64,000 bases of DNA from VAZQ01 sp046733355 (GTDB lineage Bacteria; Pseudomonadota; Alphaproteobacteria; Rhizobiales; Xanthobacteraceae). The notes under the pieces are model-generated. The model had not been told where the DNA came from, did no database searches, and worked only from the letters and a program-made list of their open reading frames with translations. This document shows positions 24,071 to 31,939 of this stretch, piece after piece. The stretch is taken from positions 1 to 64,000 of the forward strand of contig JBKPOZ010000095.1 in assembly GCA_046733355.1 (NCBI GenBank), written 5' to 3'. A program made the position numbers and the translations under genes. Numbering within the stretch: the first letter of the stretch is position 1; each line of letters opens with the position of its first letter.

Positions 24071-24391
24071 TCAAAACAATTTCAGCCCAGGCGGCAGCGG
24101 CAGCCCGCCGGTGAGGCTTTTCATTTTCTCCTGCATCACGCCTTCAAGTTTCCGCCGTGCGTCCGCATGCGCAGCGACGATGAGATCCTCCATGATCTCG
24201 CTCTCCTGCGGCTTGATGAGAGAAGGATCGATCTTGATGCTCTTCATGTCGCCCTTCGCCGAGAGTTTCACAAATACCAGCCCGCCGCCGGATACTCCTT
24301 CGACCTCGATCTGGTCGAGCTCGGCCTGCATCGCCTCCATCTTGGATTTGAGCTCTGCCGCCTGTTTCATCATGCCGAAAAAATCCGCCAT
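24071..24391 (-). CDS. ybaB: YbaB/EbfC nucleoid-associated protein
   Basis: 106 residues from ATG 24391 (MADFFGMMKQAAELKSKMEA), overlapping the dnaX stop region (GGTGAAATG). EbfC-family proteins are small DNA-binding dimers. The typical helix-strand-helix reads MKQAAELKSKMEAMQAELDQ, then GGLVFVKLSAKGDMKSIKID and EDLIVAAHADARRKLEGVMQ, and the Pro/Gly/Leu-rich tail LPLPPGLKLF closes it. Coupling to dnaX and recR is the usual one. Confidence 0.95.
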   Translation of the reverse strand: MADFFGMMKQAAELKSKMEAMQAELDQIEVEGVSGGGLVFVKLSAKGDMKSIKIDPSLIKPQESEIMEDLIVAAHADARRKLEGVMQEKMKSLTGGLPLPPGLKLF

Positions 24392-24392
24392 T

Positions 24393-26183
24393 TCACCTCT
24401 CCTGAGAGCGCAGCCCGAAGGACGAGCCGTCCTCCGCCTCGTCAACCGTATCCGAGGTTTGCGGTTCGGCGTTCAGCGCTTCGGGCGTGGCGGCCGCCGG
24501 CTTGCGGACGTCAACGATCTCGGAGCCGGGAAAGCGCTCGAGCACCGCCTGCACGAGCGGATGGGCGCGTACGCCGATTTTGAGCTCTTGCTGGCGTGCC
24601 TCGTTTCGCGCCTTCAGCGTGGCCTCGCCCTCGTGCCGCGATATCTCCACAGTCCAGGGCCGGCCCGTCCACTGCGCAAGCTTGCGCGCAAGGTCGTTTA
24701 CCAGTGTCTTGCCGGCACTCGGCTCCAACGCGACTTCGAGGCGCCCGTCCTCGCACCTCACCAGGCGGACGTCCCGCTCCAGAGCGGACTTGATCGCGAG
24801 GTCGCGTTTTTCGCCTGCGAGCGCGATCAGATCTTCGAAGCGCCCGATGGCAATCGGTTTGGATTCCGCTTGCGCGGGAAGCCCGGCTGTCTGCGTTGCG
24901 CTCGAGGGCACCGGCGCTGCCTTCTTGCTGTCCACAGACGGCCGTGCCTGCGCTGGGCGATGGCTCTCGCGAGGCGTATCCGGGGCAGCTTCCTCGAGCT
25001 TGCGGATCACCTCGTCAGGCGTCGGCAGGTCGGCCGCATAGGCAATCCGCACCAGCACCATCTCGGCCGCTGCAAGCGGGCGATTCGAGCTGGTTACTTC
25101 TTCGATACCCTTGAGCAGCATCTGCCAGGCGCGCGCGAGCACGCGCATGGAGAGCTTTTCCGCAAAACGGCGGCCCTGCTTGCGCTCAATTTCAATGAAG
25201 CTTGGATCCTCGGCAATGGCCGGCACGATCTTCACGCGCGTGACGAAATGAGCGAACTCGGCCAGATCCATCAGCACCACGGCGGGATCGGCGCCGCTCT
25301 CGTACAGCGCACGCAACTGCGTGAGCGCCGATGCCATCTCGCCACGCATGACGGCCTCGAACAGATCGATAACGCGGGCGCGATCGGCGAGACCGAGCAT
25401 GTCGCGCACGTGCTGCGCCGTAACCGCTCCCGCGGCATGGGCGATCGCCTGATCGAGGAGCGAGAGGCCATCGCGCACCGAGCCTTCCGCTGCGCGCGCA
25501 ATCAGCGCCAGCGCCTCCGAGTCGATTTGCACCGCCTCCTTGGCCGCCACGCTTGCAAGATGCTGGATCAGACGCCCCGCATCCACGCGGCGCAGATCGA
25601 ACCGCTGGCAGCGGGAGAGAATGGTAATGGGGACCTTGCGGATCTCGGTGGTGGCGAAAACGAACTTGGCGTGCGGCGGCGGCTCTTCCAGCGTCTTGAG
25701 CAGTGCGTTGAAGGCCTGCGTCGAAAGCATGTGCACTTCGTCGAGGATGTAGACCTTGTAGCGCGCGCTTACCGGAGCGTAGCGGATCGCATCATTGATC
25801 TGACGCACGTCGTCAACGCTGTTGTGGGAAGCAGCGTCCATCTCGATCACGTCGATGTGCCGGCTTTCCATGATCGCCTGGCAATGCGTGCCGAGGACGG
25901 GCATCTTGATGGTCGGCGCGGTAACGGAGCCGTCCGCAAGCTGGTAATTGAGCGCACGGGCGAGAATGCGCGCGGTCGTGGTCTTGCCCACGCCGCGCAC
26001 GCCGGTGAGGATCCACGCTTGTGGAATGCGCCCGGTCTCGAACGCATTCGAGAGCGTGCGCACCATGGCGTCCTGCCCGATCAGATCGTCAAAAGTGGCC
26101 GGCCGGTACTTGCGAGCGAGCACGCGGTAGGAACCTTCAGGCGCGCCAGCGCCGGGCTCTGACCCCATCGTACCATTGCTCAT
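24393..26183 (-). CDS. dnaX: DNA polymerase III subunits gamma/tau
   Basis: 596 residues from ATG 26183 (MSNGTMGSEPGAGAPEGSYR); the open frame upstream runs through the SRP RNA and is disregarded. It is the clamp-loader ATPase. VLARKYRPATFDDLIGQDAM opens the AAA+ module, Walker A is GVRGVGKTTTARILARALNY, the Walker B box is YKVYILDEVHML, sensor 1 is FVFATTEIRKVP, and the arginine finger is in LSRCQRFDLRRV. The four-cysteine zinc module is replaced by a loop retaining a single Cys (GTHCQAIMESRHIDV), as I recall for other Rhizobiales. The tau region after residue 380 is Ala/Pro-rich. It heads the dnaX-ybaB-recR operon. Confidence 0.95.
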   Translation of the reverse strand: MSNGTMGSEPGAGAPEGSYRVLARKYRPATFDDLIGQDAMVRTLSNAFETGRIPQAWILTGVRGVGKTTTARILARALNYQLADGSVTAPTIKMPVLGTHCQAIMESRHIDVIEMDAASHNSVDDVRQINDAIRYAPVSARYKVYILDEVHMLSTQAFNALLKTLEEPPPHAKFVFATTEIRKVPITILSRCQRFDLRRVDAGRLIQHLASVAAKEAVQIDSEALALIARAAEGSVRDGLSLLDQAIAHAAGAVTAQHVRDMLGLADRARVIDLFEAVMRGEMASALTQLRALYESGADPAVVLMDLAEFAHFVTRVKIVPAIAEDPSFIEIERKQGRRFAEKLSMRVLARAWQMLLKGIEEVTSSNRPLAAAEMVLVRIAYAADLPTPDEVIRKLEEAAPDTPRESHRPAQARPSVDSKKAAPVPSSATQTAGLPAQAESKPIAIGRFEDLIALAGEKRDLAIKSALERDVRLVRCEDGRLEVALEPSAGKTLVNDLARKLAQWTGRPWTVEISRHEGEATLKARNEARQQELKIGVRAHPLVQAVLERFPGSEIVDVRKPAAATPEALNAEPQTSDTVDEAEDGSSFGLRSQER

Positions 26184-26235
26184 AACGCTCTCGATGCCAC
26201 CTTGCCTCGGGCAGATTTGAAGACCAATCGCAGGA

Positions 26236-26343
26236 ATGGAGCGGGAGGCTGACGAGCGACCCGAACCGCGCTCGTTAGGGCTGCTTCCTTCCGGACCTGA
26301 CCCGGTTGGCGAGTGGTCCGTCCACCGCCAACCTCCCGTCCCT
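26236..26343 (-). ncRNA. ffs: bacterial signal recognition particle RNA (4.5S / small SRP RNA)
   Basis: On the minus strand the hallmark domain IV reads GGTCAGGTCCGGAAGGAAGC followed by AGCC, with the GGAA tetraloop and the asymmetric internal loop. Flanking arms pair over their length: GGGACGGGAGG at the 5' side with CCTCCCGCTCC at the 3' side, and GGCGGTGGACGGACCACTCG within. The RNA binds Ffh for co-translational membrane targeting. Ends are set by the closing helix and may be off by a few bases. It lies immediately upstream of dnaX, as in many alphaproteobacteria. Confidence 0.92.
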
Positions 26344-26380
26344 ATATCGAATGCCGGGATGCGGAAAGCAAGCGGATCAC

Positions 26381-26502
26381 TGTCATGGCCGGGCTCGTCC
26401 CGGCCATCCACGCCTTCATTGCAGGAGCAAAGACGTGGATGCCCGGCACCGCAGACAAGTTTACGCAGTCTGCGCAAGCTTGACTGCGCGCCGGGCATGA
26501 CG
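26381..26502. repeat. TGTCATGGCCGGGC intergenic repeat
   Basis: Starts TGTCATGGCCGGGCTCGTCC and ends GCGCCGGGCATGACG, with internal ACGTGGATGCCCGGCACC. A Rhizobiales-type mosaic repeat filling the gap between the SRP RNA and nudC. Confidence 0.7.
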
Positions 26503-26560
26503 TGCAACAGGACGCGCCGGTCAATTGCTTCCCGCACGCCGGCATGCCACGGTCGTTTAT

Positions 26561-27523
26561 ATGTCTGAGCAGCTGCCCCTCGCCGCTCGTCCCCGGCTCG
26601 GACCCAAGCCCCGTCTCGGCTATACCGCAGGCCGGATCGAGCGCGCCGCGCACGTGCGCGCAGAAGCGCTGATCACATTGCTTAACCAGGAAAATGCGCG
26701 CGCCTGCGTCATTGCCGGCGAAATGATCGTGCTCAAGACAGGCGCAGAATGTCACGATCCGCTGTTCAGGATCGCCGATATGCGGGCTCTGGGCGAGACA
26801 AGCGAAACGGTTTTCCTTGGCCTGCACAACAATGCGCCACGCTTCGGCGTCGCGATTGATCCCGCTGCCGCGGACATTTTGAAAACGCGCGCAGAATTCG
26901 TGGTGACCGATCTCCGCACCCTTGCGGTCAATGGACTGGTCGCGCCGGAACACCTTGCGCCGCTCGCCGAGGCAAAAGCGCTGCTGAGCTGGCATCGTCG
27001 CCACCGCTTTTGCCCCAACTGCGGTGCGCCGAGCATGCTCGTTGAAGGGGGATGGCGGCGGGACTGTCCTGCCTGCAACACGCAGCATTTCCCACGCACC
27101 GATCCGGTCGTGATCATGCTCCCGTTCGCAGGCGATCAATGCGTCCTTGGACGCTCGTACCGTTTCATCCCGGGCATGTGGTCGTGTCTTGCCGGATTTA
27201 TGGAGCCCGGCGAAACCATCGAGGAGGCGGTGCGGCGCGAGACGCGGGAGGAAGCCGGTATTCTCAGCGGTCGCGTGAGCTATTTTGCCTCCCAGCCGTG
27301 GCCCTTTCCTTCCTCGCTGATGATCGGCTGCCATGCCGAAGCGCTGTCGCGCGAGATTGTGGTCGATCGCTCGGAGCTTGAGGGTGCGCGCTGGTTCGAC
27401 CGCGACGAGGTTGCGAGCATGCTGCTGCGCAGGCATCCCGAAGGCCTGAGCACGCCGCCGCCCATGGCCATTGCGCACCACATCATCCGCGCCTGGCTCG
27501 AGGACAAGATTGGTTTCGCTTAG
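26561..27523 (+). CDS. nudC: NAD(+)/NADH pyrophosphatase (NudC)
   Basis: 320 residues from ATG 26561 (MSEQLPLAARPRLGPKPRLG). NudC hydrolyses NAD(H) to NMN(H) and AMP and removes NAD caps from RNA. The zinc ribbon is seen as HRFCPNCGAPSM and RDCPACNTQHFPRTDPVVIM (four cysteines). The Nudix box is GFMEPGETIEEAVRRETREE followed by AG, and the NudC-specific SQPWPFPSSLMIG follows it. Complete and of normal length. The kinase gene after it starts within its last codons. Confidence 0.95.
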   Translation: MSEQLPLAARPRLGPKPRLGYTAGRIERAAHVRAEALITLLNQENARACVIAGEMIVLKTGAECHDPLFRIADMRALGETSETVFLGLHNNAPRFGVAIDPAAADILKTRAEFVVTDLRTLAVNGLVAPEHLAPLAEAKALLSWHRRHRFCPNCGAPSMLVEGGWRRDCPACNTQHFPRTDPVVIMLPFAGDQCVLGRSYRFIPGMWSCLAGFMEPGETIEEAVRRETREEAGILSGRVSYFASQPWPFPSSLMIGCHAEALSREIVVDRSELEGARWFDRDEVASMLLRRHPEGLSTPPPMAIAHHIIRAWLEDKIGFA

Positions 27524-28484
27524 CCGCAACATCGTTTGTGCCGGCATCATTGCGCTCGATCAGGTCTTTCGCGTCGAGCGCCTGCCGAAGGCAGGCGAGA
27601 AGATTTCGGCGCGCGCCTTGTTCGTCGTCAGCGGCGGCTGCGCCGCGAATGCGGCGGTTGCAATTGCGCGGCTCGGAGGACGCGCCGCGCTCGCCGGCCC
27701 GATTGGCGGACCCGCCGGGGCCGATACCTATGGCGACCAGGTGGTCGGCGCGGTGCTCGCGGAGGGTGTCGACTGCAGTGCCTGCATGCGTGTTTCAGGA
27801 GCAGCAACGCCGTTGTCGGCGATCTTGCTCGATCCGAGCGGCGAGCGGACTATCGTGACGCAGCGCGACCGCGCGCTGGACGCCGCTCGCCCTGCTGACC
27901 CGGAAGCGCTCGTCGCGCACGCCGATGCCGTGCTCGTCGATAATCACTTCCCGGATTTTGTCCTGCCGATCTGCAAGGCGGCGCGCGCGCGGGGCATTCC
28001 GCTGGTGCTCGACGCGGATCGACCGACGCAGGTCTCCAATACCTTATTTGAACTCGCTACTCACGTGGTGTTTTCGAGCGAATGCCTTCGCGCCACAGTG
28101 GGCATAAATGACTTGAGCTCCGCACTTGCGTGTATGGCACACGCAACGGAAACTTTCGTCGCCGTCACCAACGGTACTAGAGACGTGCTGTGGCGTCAGG
28201 ATGGAATCCTACGCAGGAGTCCCGTGTGGAGGATCAATGCTGTCGATACCCTTGCAGCGGGCGATGTATTTCATGGCGCGTTCGCGCTGGCGCTCGCGGA
28301 AAGCCAGGAGCTTGGCGCATGTGTGCACTTTGCCACTACGGCCGCGAGTCTGAAATGTACGCGGCTTGGAGGAAGCATGGCAGCCCCTTTCCGAAGTGAC
28401 GTTGACGCGGCATTGAAGAACGCTTTGAATCTGGCAAAGCATACACCATTCAGTATACCTGCCATTAACCCAAGAAAAATCTAA
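27510..28484 (+). CDS. PfkB-family carbohydrate kinase
   Basis: TTG start at 27510 is chosen: GAGGACAAGA lies just before it and it overlaps the nudC stop by 14 nt. About 324 residues. Ribokinase-fold signatures are GIIALDQVFRVERLPKAGEK, the di-Gly VSGGCAANAAVAIARLGGRA, LDPSGERTIVTQRD, VLVDNHFPDFV, and the C-terminal INAVDTLAAGDVFHGAFALA with the catalytic Asp. The anion hole reads Ala-Ala-Gly-Asp instead of the usual Gly-Ala-Gly-Asp. The likely substrate is a sugar or sugar derivative, not determinable here. The 3' part (from about 28030) is lower in G+C than the 5' part. Confidence 0.85.
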   Translation: MVSLSRNIVCAGIIALDQVFRVERLPKAGEKISARALFVVSGGCAANAAVAIARLGGRAALAGPIGGPAGADTYGDQVVGAVLAEGVDCSACMRVSGAATPLSAILLDPSGERTIVTQRDRALDAARPADPEALVAHADAVLVDNHFPDFVLPICKAARARGIPLVLDADRPTQVSNTLFELATHVVFSSECLRATVGINDLSSALACMAHATETFVAVTNGTRDVLWRQDGILRRSPVWRINAVDTLAAGDVFHGAFALALAESQELGACVHFATTAASLKCTRLGGSMAAPFRSDVDAALKNALNLAKHTPFSIPAINPRKI

Positions 28485-28660
28485 CATACAATTTATTAAA
28501 CTCGATTCTATTTCAGCCAAAGGATCTGCTGATTGGTGACCGGTATTAACGTCAACGCAAGGTCGCCCCGCTAGCTTTCCCCCACCTTCGGGCCCAGCAT
28601 GGCAATCACGGCTGCCGGAAGCGCGCTCAAATAGCGACATATGGACCAATGGAGCACGAA

Positions 28661-28822
28661 ATGAAGTATGTGTTGAAGTTTCTGAAGGACGAGTCCGGGG
28701 CAACCGCGATTGAGTATGGTCTCATTGCCGCCGGCATTTCGGTTGCGATTATCGCAGTCTTGCAGGGGCTTGGCTCGAAGCTGAACACCACCTTCACCAC
28801 CGTCCTGACCGGCACAAAATGA
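28661..28822 (+). CDS. flp: Flp/Fap type pilin (53 aa)
   Basis: ATG at 28661 with GGAGCACGAA in front; TGA at 28820-28822. The product MKYVLKFLKDESGATAIEYG with LIAAGISVAIIAVLQGLGSK is a classical Flp pilin. It has a short basic leader, the cleavage site region Gly-Ala-Thr-Ala-Ile-Glu-Tyr-Gly (Glu at position +5, Tyr at +6 of the mature pilin) and a single hydrophobic helix. It is the major subunit of tad pili, secreted after cleavage by the prepilin peptidase, whose gene cpaA lies 160 nt downstream. A terminator follows directly, as expected for a highly expressed pilin. Confidence 0.92.
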   Translation: MKYVLKFLKDESGATAIEYGLIAAGISVAIIAVLQGLGSKLNTTFTTVLTGTK

Positions 28823-28834
28823 ATGCCGGCCGTG

Positions 28835-28867
28835 AAAGGCTCTGGCTAGCCGGAGCCTTTTTGTTTT
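28835..28867 (+). terminator. rho-independent terminator after flp
   Basis: AAAGGCTC-TGGCTAGCC-GGAGCCTTTTTG: a stem of seven to eight pairs (AAAGGCTC with GGAGCCTTT), an inner TGGCTAGCC that can also self-pair, and a T-tract (TTTTTGTTTTT). It starts 13 nt after the flp stop. Confidence 0.85.
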
Positions 28868-28886
28868 TCGTTTAGAAGGAGCACAT

Positions 28887-28934
28887 ATGGCTGCTCTCGG
28901 TCGCGCGCCACGGACCAGCAACAAGGACGGATAA
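28887..28934 (+). CDS. possible 15-residue leader peptide or remnant between flp and cpaA
   Basis: ATG at 28887 follows AGAAGGAGCACAT, a better ribosome binding site than that of cpaA and almost the same as the one before flp. The frame encodes MAALGRAPRTSNKDG and stops at 28932-28934. No resemblance to known peptides. It may be a translated leader for cpaA or the relic of a second pilin gene whose upstream signal is preserved. Confidence 0.3.
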   Translation: MAALGRAPRTSNKDG

Positions 28935-28980
28935 CTTTGCAGGCGCGCTCGCTCCCGCTCTCTTGATTGTTCCACAAGAT

Positions 28981-29487
28981 ATGTTTGCTGATCTCGCCAG
29001 ACTTATTCTGTTTCCGGCGCTCATGGCCTTTGCGGCTTCCAGTGATTTGCTGACCATGACCATCTCGAATCGCGTATCGCTTATTCTGGTCGCCGGCTTT
29101 TTTGCGCTCGCCGGAATGAGCGGCATGGCTTGCCTTGAAATTGCTTACCATGTGGCAGCAAGCTGCGTGGTGCTGCTCGTCGCGTTCGGCTTGTTTGCGC
29201 GTGGCTGGATTGGCGGGGGCGACGCGAAGCTTGCGGCGGCAACTGCTTTATGGCTCGGCTTCGATCAGCTCTTAGAGTATCTGCTGTACGCGTCCCTGTT
29301 CGGCGGCGCCTTGACGTTATTGGCGCTGCAGTTCCGTTTTTTCCCCCTGCCGGGCCGGCTTGTAAGACAACAGTGGCTCGAGCGGCTGCATCAGAAGAAT
29401 GGCGGCGTGCCGTACGGGATCGCGCTCGCCGCGGCTGCTCTTGCCGTCTATCCGCAAACGCAGTGGATGACGTTTATTCGGGTATAG
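28981..29487 (+). CDS. cpaA: prepilin peptidase of the tad pilus (A24 family)
   Basis: ATG at 28981 (MFADLARLILFPALMAFAAS); a TTG six codons earlier is in frame. 168 residues with about five membrane segments. The two aspartates of type IV prepilin peptidases are visible in FAASSDLLTMTISN and GWIGGGDAKLAAATALWLG. The N-terminal methylase domain of PilD is absent, as usual for the short CpaA/TadV type. It processes Flp pilin at the inner membrane; flp lies upstream on the same strand. Confidence 0.9.
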   Translation: MFADLARLILFPALMAFAASSDLLTMTISNRVSLILVAGFFALAGMSGMACLEIAYHVAASCVVLLVAFGLFARGWIGGGDAKLAAATALWLGFDQLLEYLLYASLFGGALTLLALQFRFFPLPGRLVRQQWLERLHQKNGGVPYGIALAAAALAVYPQTQWMTFIRV

Positions 29488-29580
29488 CGGCGGATCTCCC
29501 GCTCGAAACGGGCATCGGGAGACGTGCGGTCCCGTCTCACGCAGGTGATTAGGAAAGATCGAGCTGAAAAGCACCGGCAT

Positions 29581-30408
29581 TCACCGCACGAGCGGAAAGA
29601 ACGGCGGGCCTGCCCCCTGCCCGCTCGTTTTCCAGCCGTTCTGCTGCGCGAGCATCTGGCGCAGATAGCTGACGTTCGCAGCCGCCTCATCGGACGGCAG
29701 GTCGGCTTTGGCAATGCTTTCCGCCTCCTCGAAACGACCCTGCAGCCCGACCACCAATGCCAGGTTATGGCGTGCGCGCCGGTCGACCTTGGATTGCGCC
29801 GCGGCTCGCCGCAGAGTGGACTCCGCCCGCACCAGATCTTTCGACAGCGCGTAAGATAGACCCAGATTCGAGAGCACCGATGGTTCGTCCGGAACGATGC
29901 GCAGCGCGGTCGCGTAATAGCGCTGCGCATCCTCATGCCGGCCCATCTGGTCGAGCACGGCCCCTTGCATCGAAAGGATGCGCCAGTCCGGGGCATCCGG
30001 CGTGTGCGCCCGGTTGAGCACCTCGAGGGCCTGGCTGTAGTCGCCCACGTCGGCAAGCGCGCGGCCGTAGGCGCCGAGCACACCGATGTGCTTGGGATTC
30101 GTGATCGAGGCCTGCTCCAGCACCGCAACGGCCTGGGCGCGCTGGCCGTAGCCGCGCAGTGCCTGCGCGTAGTTGATGGCGGCGTCGGGGTCGGCCGGAT
30201 TGGCTCGATAACGCGCGCCCCAGGCTTCGGCGGAGCGTCGCCAGTCCGCCTCCCCTGCCGCCGTCGCGCCCGGCGCGAGCGAGCCGGTCACCTCGAACGG
30301 GGATGTTGTCTGGCAGCTCGAGGCCAGAACCGAGAGCGCAATTGCCATCGCGAGCGGAGCAAAGCGCCGAATGTGTGGAGCTCGCGTGACAGATGCCGAG
30401 CAGATCAT
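29581..30408 (-). CDS. tadD: tad pilus assembly lipoprotein TadD (TPR protein)
   Basis: 275 residues, ATG at 30408. The N-terminus is a lipoprotein signal: basic start, core MAIALSVLASSC with Cys32 as the lipid site. Four to five TPR repeats follow, for instance AINYAQALRGYGQRAQAVAV, VLGAYGRALADVGDYSQALE, LSMQGAVLDQMGRHEDAQRYY and VLSNLGLSYALSKDLVRAES. TadD-type proteins anchor tad pilus assembly, probably helping secretin assembly at the outer membrane. It is convergent with cpaA, and the rest of the tad cluster is not in the window. A CtrA site lies about 50 nt upstream. Confidence 0.88.
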   Translation of the reverse strand: MICSASVTRAPHIRRFAPLAMAIALSVLASSCQTTSPFEVTGSLAPGATAAGEADWRRSAEAWGARYRANPADPDAAINYAQALRGYGQRAQAVAVLEQASITNPKHIGVLGAYGRALADVGDYSQALEVLNRAHTPDAPDWRILSMQGAVLDQMGRHEDAQRYYATALRIVPDEPSVLSNLGLSYALSKDLVRAESTLRRAAAQSKVDRRARHNLALVVGLQGRFEEAESIAKADLPSDEAAANVSYLRQMLAQQNGWKTSGQGAGPPFFPLVR

Positions 30409-30456
30409 TGTGGCCTCGTTGGGGCCCCCAACCCGCTCGGCAATAAACCGTTAACC

Positions 30457-30472
30457 TTAACGAGGGGTTAAC
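30457..30472. promoter_or_regulatory. perfect CtrA box (TTAA-N7-TTAA) between tadD and the aminopeptidase gene
   Basis: TTAA-CGAGGGG-TTAAC at 30457-30472, a complete CtrA consensus, preceded by a further half-site (GTTAACC at 30450). It is about 50 nt upstream of tadD (minus strand) and about 85 nt upstream of the aminopeptidase start (plus strand). In Caulobacter, CtrA directly controls pilus genes, so tadD is the likelier target. Confidence 0.65.
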
Positions 30473-30556
30473 CGGCTTAAATGCTCGGTCGAAAAGGCCC
30501 GCCGCGCGGTCGGAGCGCATGTTCGCGCCACCGGCGTCCGCGTGCTAGCTCCCGCG

Positions 30557-31939
30557 ATGCATCGAGCGTTTCTGCCGCCCGGCAAAGGCAAGACCATTCC
30601 GATCACCTTCGTGAATGCCTCGACCTGGAGCAGCGCGCGCGAGGGGCTCGATCAGCGCAGCCGCGCTTTCGTCGATGCCGCAGGCTTCGAGCCGAAGCCC
30701 GGCCGGCACGTGCTCTTGCCGGGCGCGCAAGCACCCCTTGCGGGCATTCTGTTTGCGGTTGAGCCGCCGGACAGCCGCAACAAGAACCTGCTCTGGCCGG
30801 GCGCGCTGCCGGATATCCTGCCCGCCGGGGATTATCGCTTCGCCAATGCAGCCCACGATCAGCGCATCGCCGCGCTTGCATTTGCGCTCGGTTCCTATCG
30901 CTTCGGCCGCTACCGCAAACAGGACGAAAAGAGCGTCAGGCTCGAGCTTCCGAAGAACATCGACGGCGACGATCTCACCCGCGTTGCCGATGCCGTCTTC
31001 CTCGCGCGGGATCTCATCAATACGCCCGCCAATGACATGGGTCCCGGCGAGCTCGAGGAGGCGGCGCGGGGCCTGGCGCAGCGCCATGGCGCGTCCTTCC
31101 GATCGATCGTGGGCGAAGATCTGCTCAAGCAGAATTTTCCTCTGGTGCATGCGGTCGGCCGCGCCGCCGCGCGCGCCCCGCGCCTGATCGACTTCGCCTG
31201 GGGCGATGAGAGCCACCCGAAGGTCACGCTGATCGGAAAGGGCGTGTGCTTTGACAGCGGCGGGCTCGACATCAAGCCCGAGAGCGCCATGGCGAACATG
31301 AAGAAGGATATGGGCGGCGCCGCCTGCATGCTCGCGCTCGCCCACATGCTGATGGATAGTTGCGCAAAAATTCGGCTGCGCGTGATCATTCCGGCGGTCG
31401 AGAACGCGATCTCCGGGTCGGCCTTCCGGCCCCGCGACATCTACCGCTCGCGCAAGGGGCTCACCGTCGAGATTGGCAATACCGACGCGGAAGGGCGCCT
31501 CATTCTCGCCGATGCAATTGCGCTGGCGGATGAGGACAAGCCCGAGCTCATTGCGGACGCGGCAACGCTGACGGGAGCGGCGCGCGTTGCGCTCGGCACG
31601 GAGCTGCCGCCCTTCTACACGGACGACGACGAATTCGCGACCGCGCTCGGCAAATGCGCGCAGCAGGAGAGCGACCCGTTGTGGCGCATGCCGCTGTGGC
31701 AGCCTTACGAGCAGATGCTGGACTCGAAAATCGCCGACATGAACAACGTCTCGGCAGGCAATTTCGGCGGCTCCATCACGGCTGCGCTGTTTTTGCGCCG
31801 CTTCGTCTCGGCCGCGAAGACCTGGGTGCATTTCGACGTCTATGCCTGGAACCAGACGAGCCGGCCCGCCCGGCCGGACGGCGGCGAATGCCAGGCCGCC
31901 CGCGCGCTCTATGCGTTGCTTACCGAACGGTATGGCTGA
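30557..31939 (+). CDS. leucyl aminopeptidase family protein (M17, PepB-like)
   Basis: 460 residues from ATG 30557 (MHRAFLPPGKGKTIPITFVN); an in-frame GTG five codons earlier exists. It is a cytosolic di-metal exopeptidase. The N-terminal domain ends near residue 160. The catalytic domain shows DLINTPANDMGPGELEEAAR, LIGKGVCFDSGGLDIKPESA (Lys and Asp metal ligands), MKKDMGGAACMLAL, and the signature EIGNTDAEGRLILADAIALA. SAGNFGGSITAALFLRRFVS is near the end. The short N-terminal domain is typical of the PepB/alphaproteobacterial branch rather than PepA. It stands alone on its strand. Confidence 0.92.
   Translation: MHRAFLPPGKGKTIPITFVNASTWSSAREGLDQRSRAFVDAAGFEPKPGRHVLLPGAQAPLAGILFAVEPPDSRNKNLLWPGALPDILPAGDYRFANAAHDQRIAALAFALGSYRFGRYRKQDEKSVRLELPKNIDGDDLTRVADAVFLARDLINTPANDMGPGELEEAARGLAQRHGASFRSIVGEDLLKQNFPLVHAVGRAAARAPRLIDFAWGDESHPKVTLIGKGVCFDSGGLDIKPESAMANMKKDMGGAACMLALAHMLMDSCAKIRLRVIIPAVENAISGSAFRPRDIYRSRKGLTVEIGNTDAEGRLILADAIALADEDKPELIADAATLTGAARVALGTELPPFYTDDDEFATALGKCAQQESDPLWRMPLWQPYEQMLDSKIADMNNVSAGNFGGSITAALFLRRFVSAAKTWVHFDVYAWNQTSRPARPDGGECQAARALYALLTERYG

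Noticed and set aside
24057..26162. 701-residue plus-strand open frame opposite dnaX
   Set aside because: It is the antisense shadow of dnaX in GC-rich DNA: Arg/Leu/Ala/His-rich with no domain, and it disappears where dnaX ends.
30545..31831. 428-residue minus-strand frame opposite the aminopeptidase
   Set aside because: The plus strand carries the complete M17 signature; the minus frame is a shadow.
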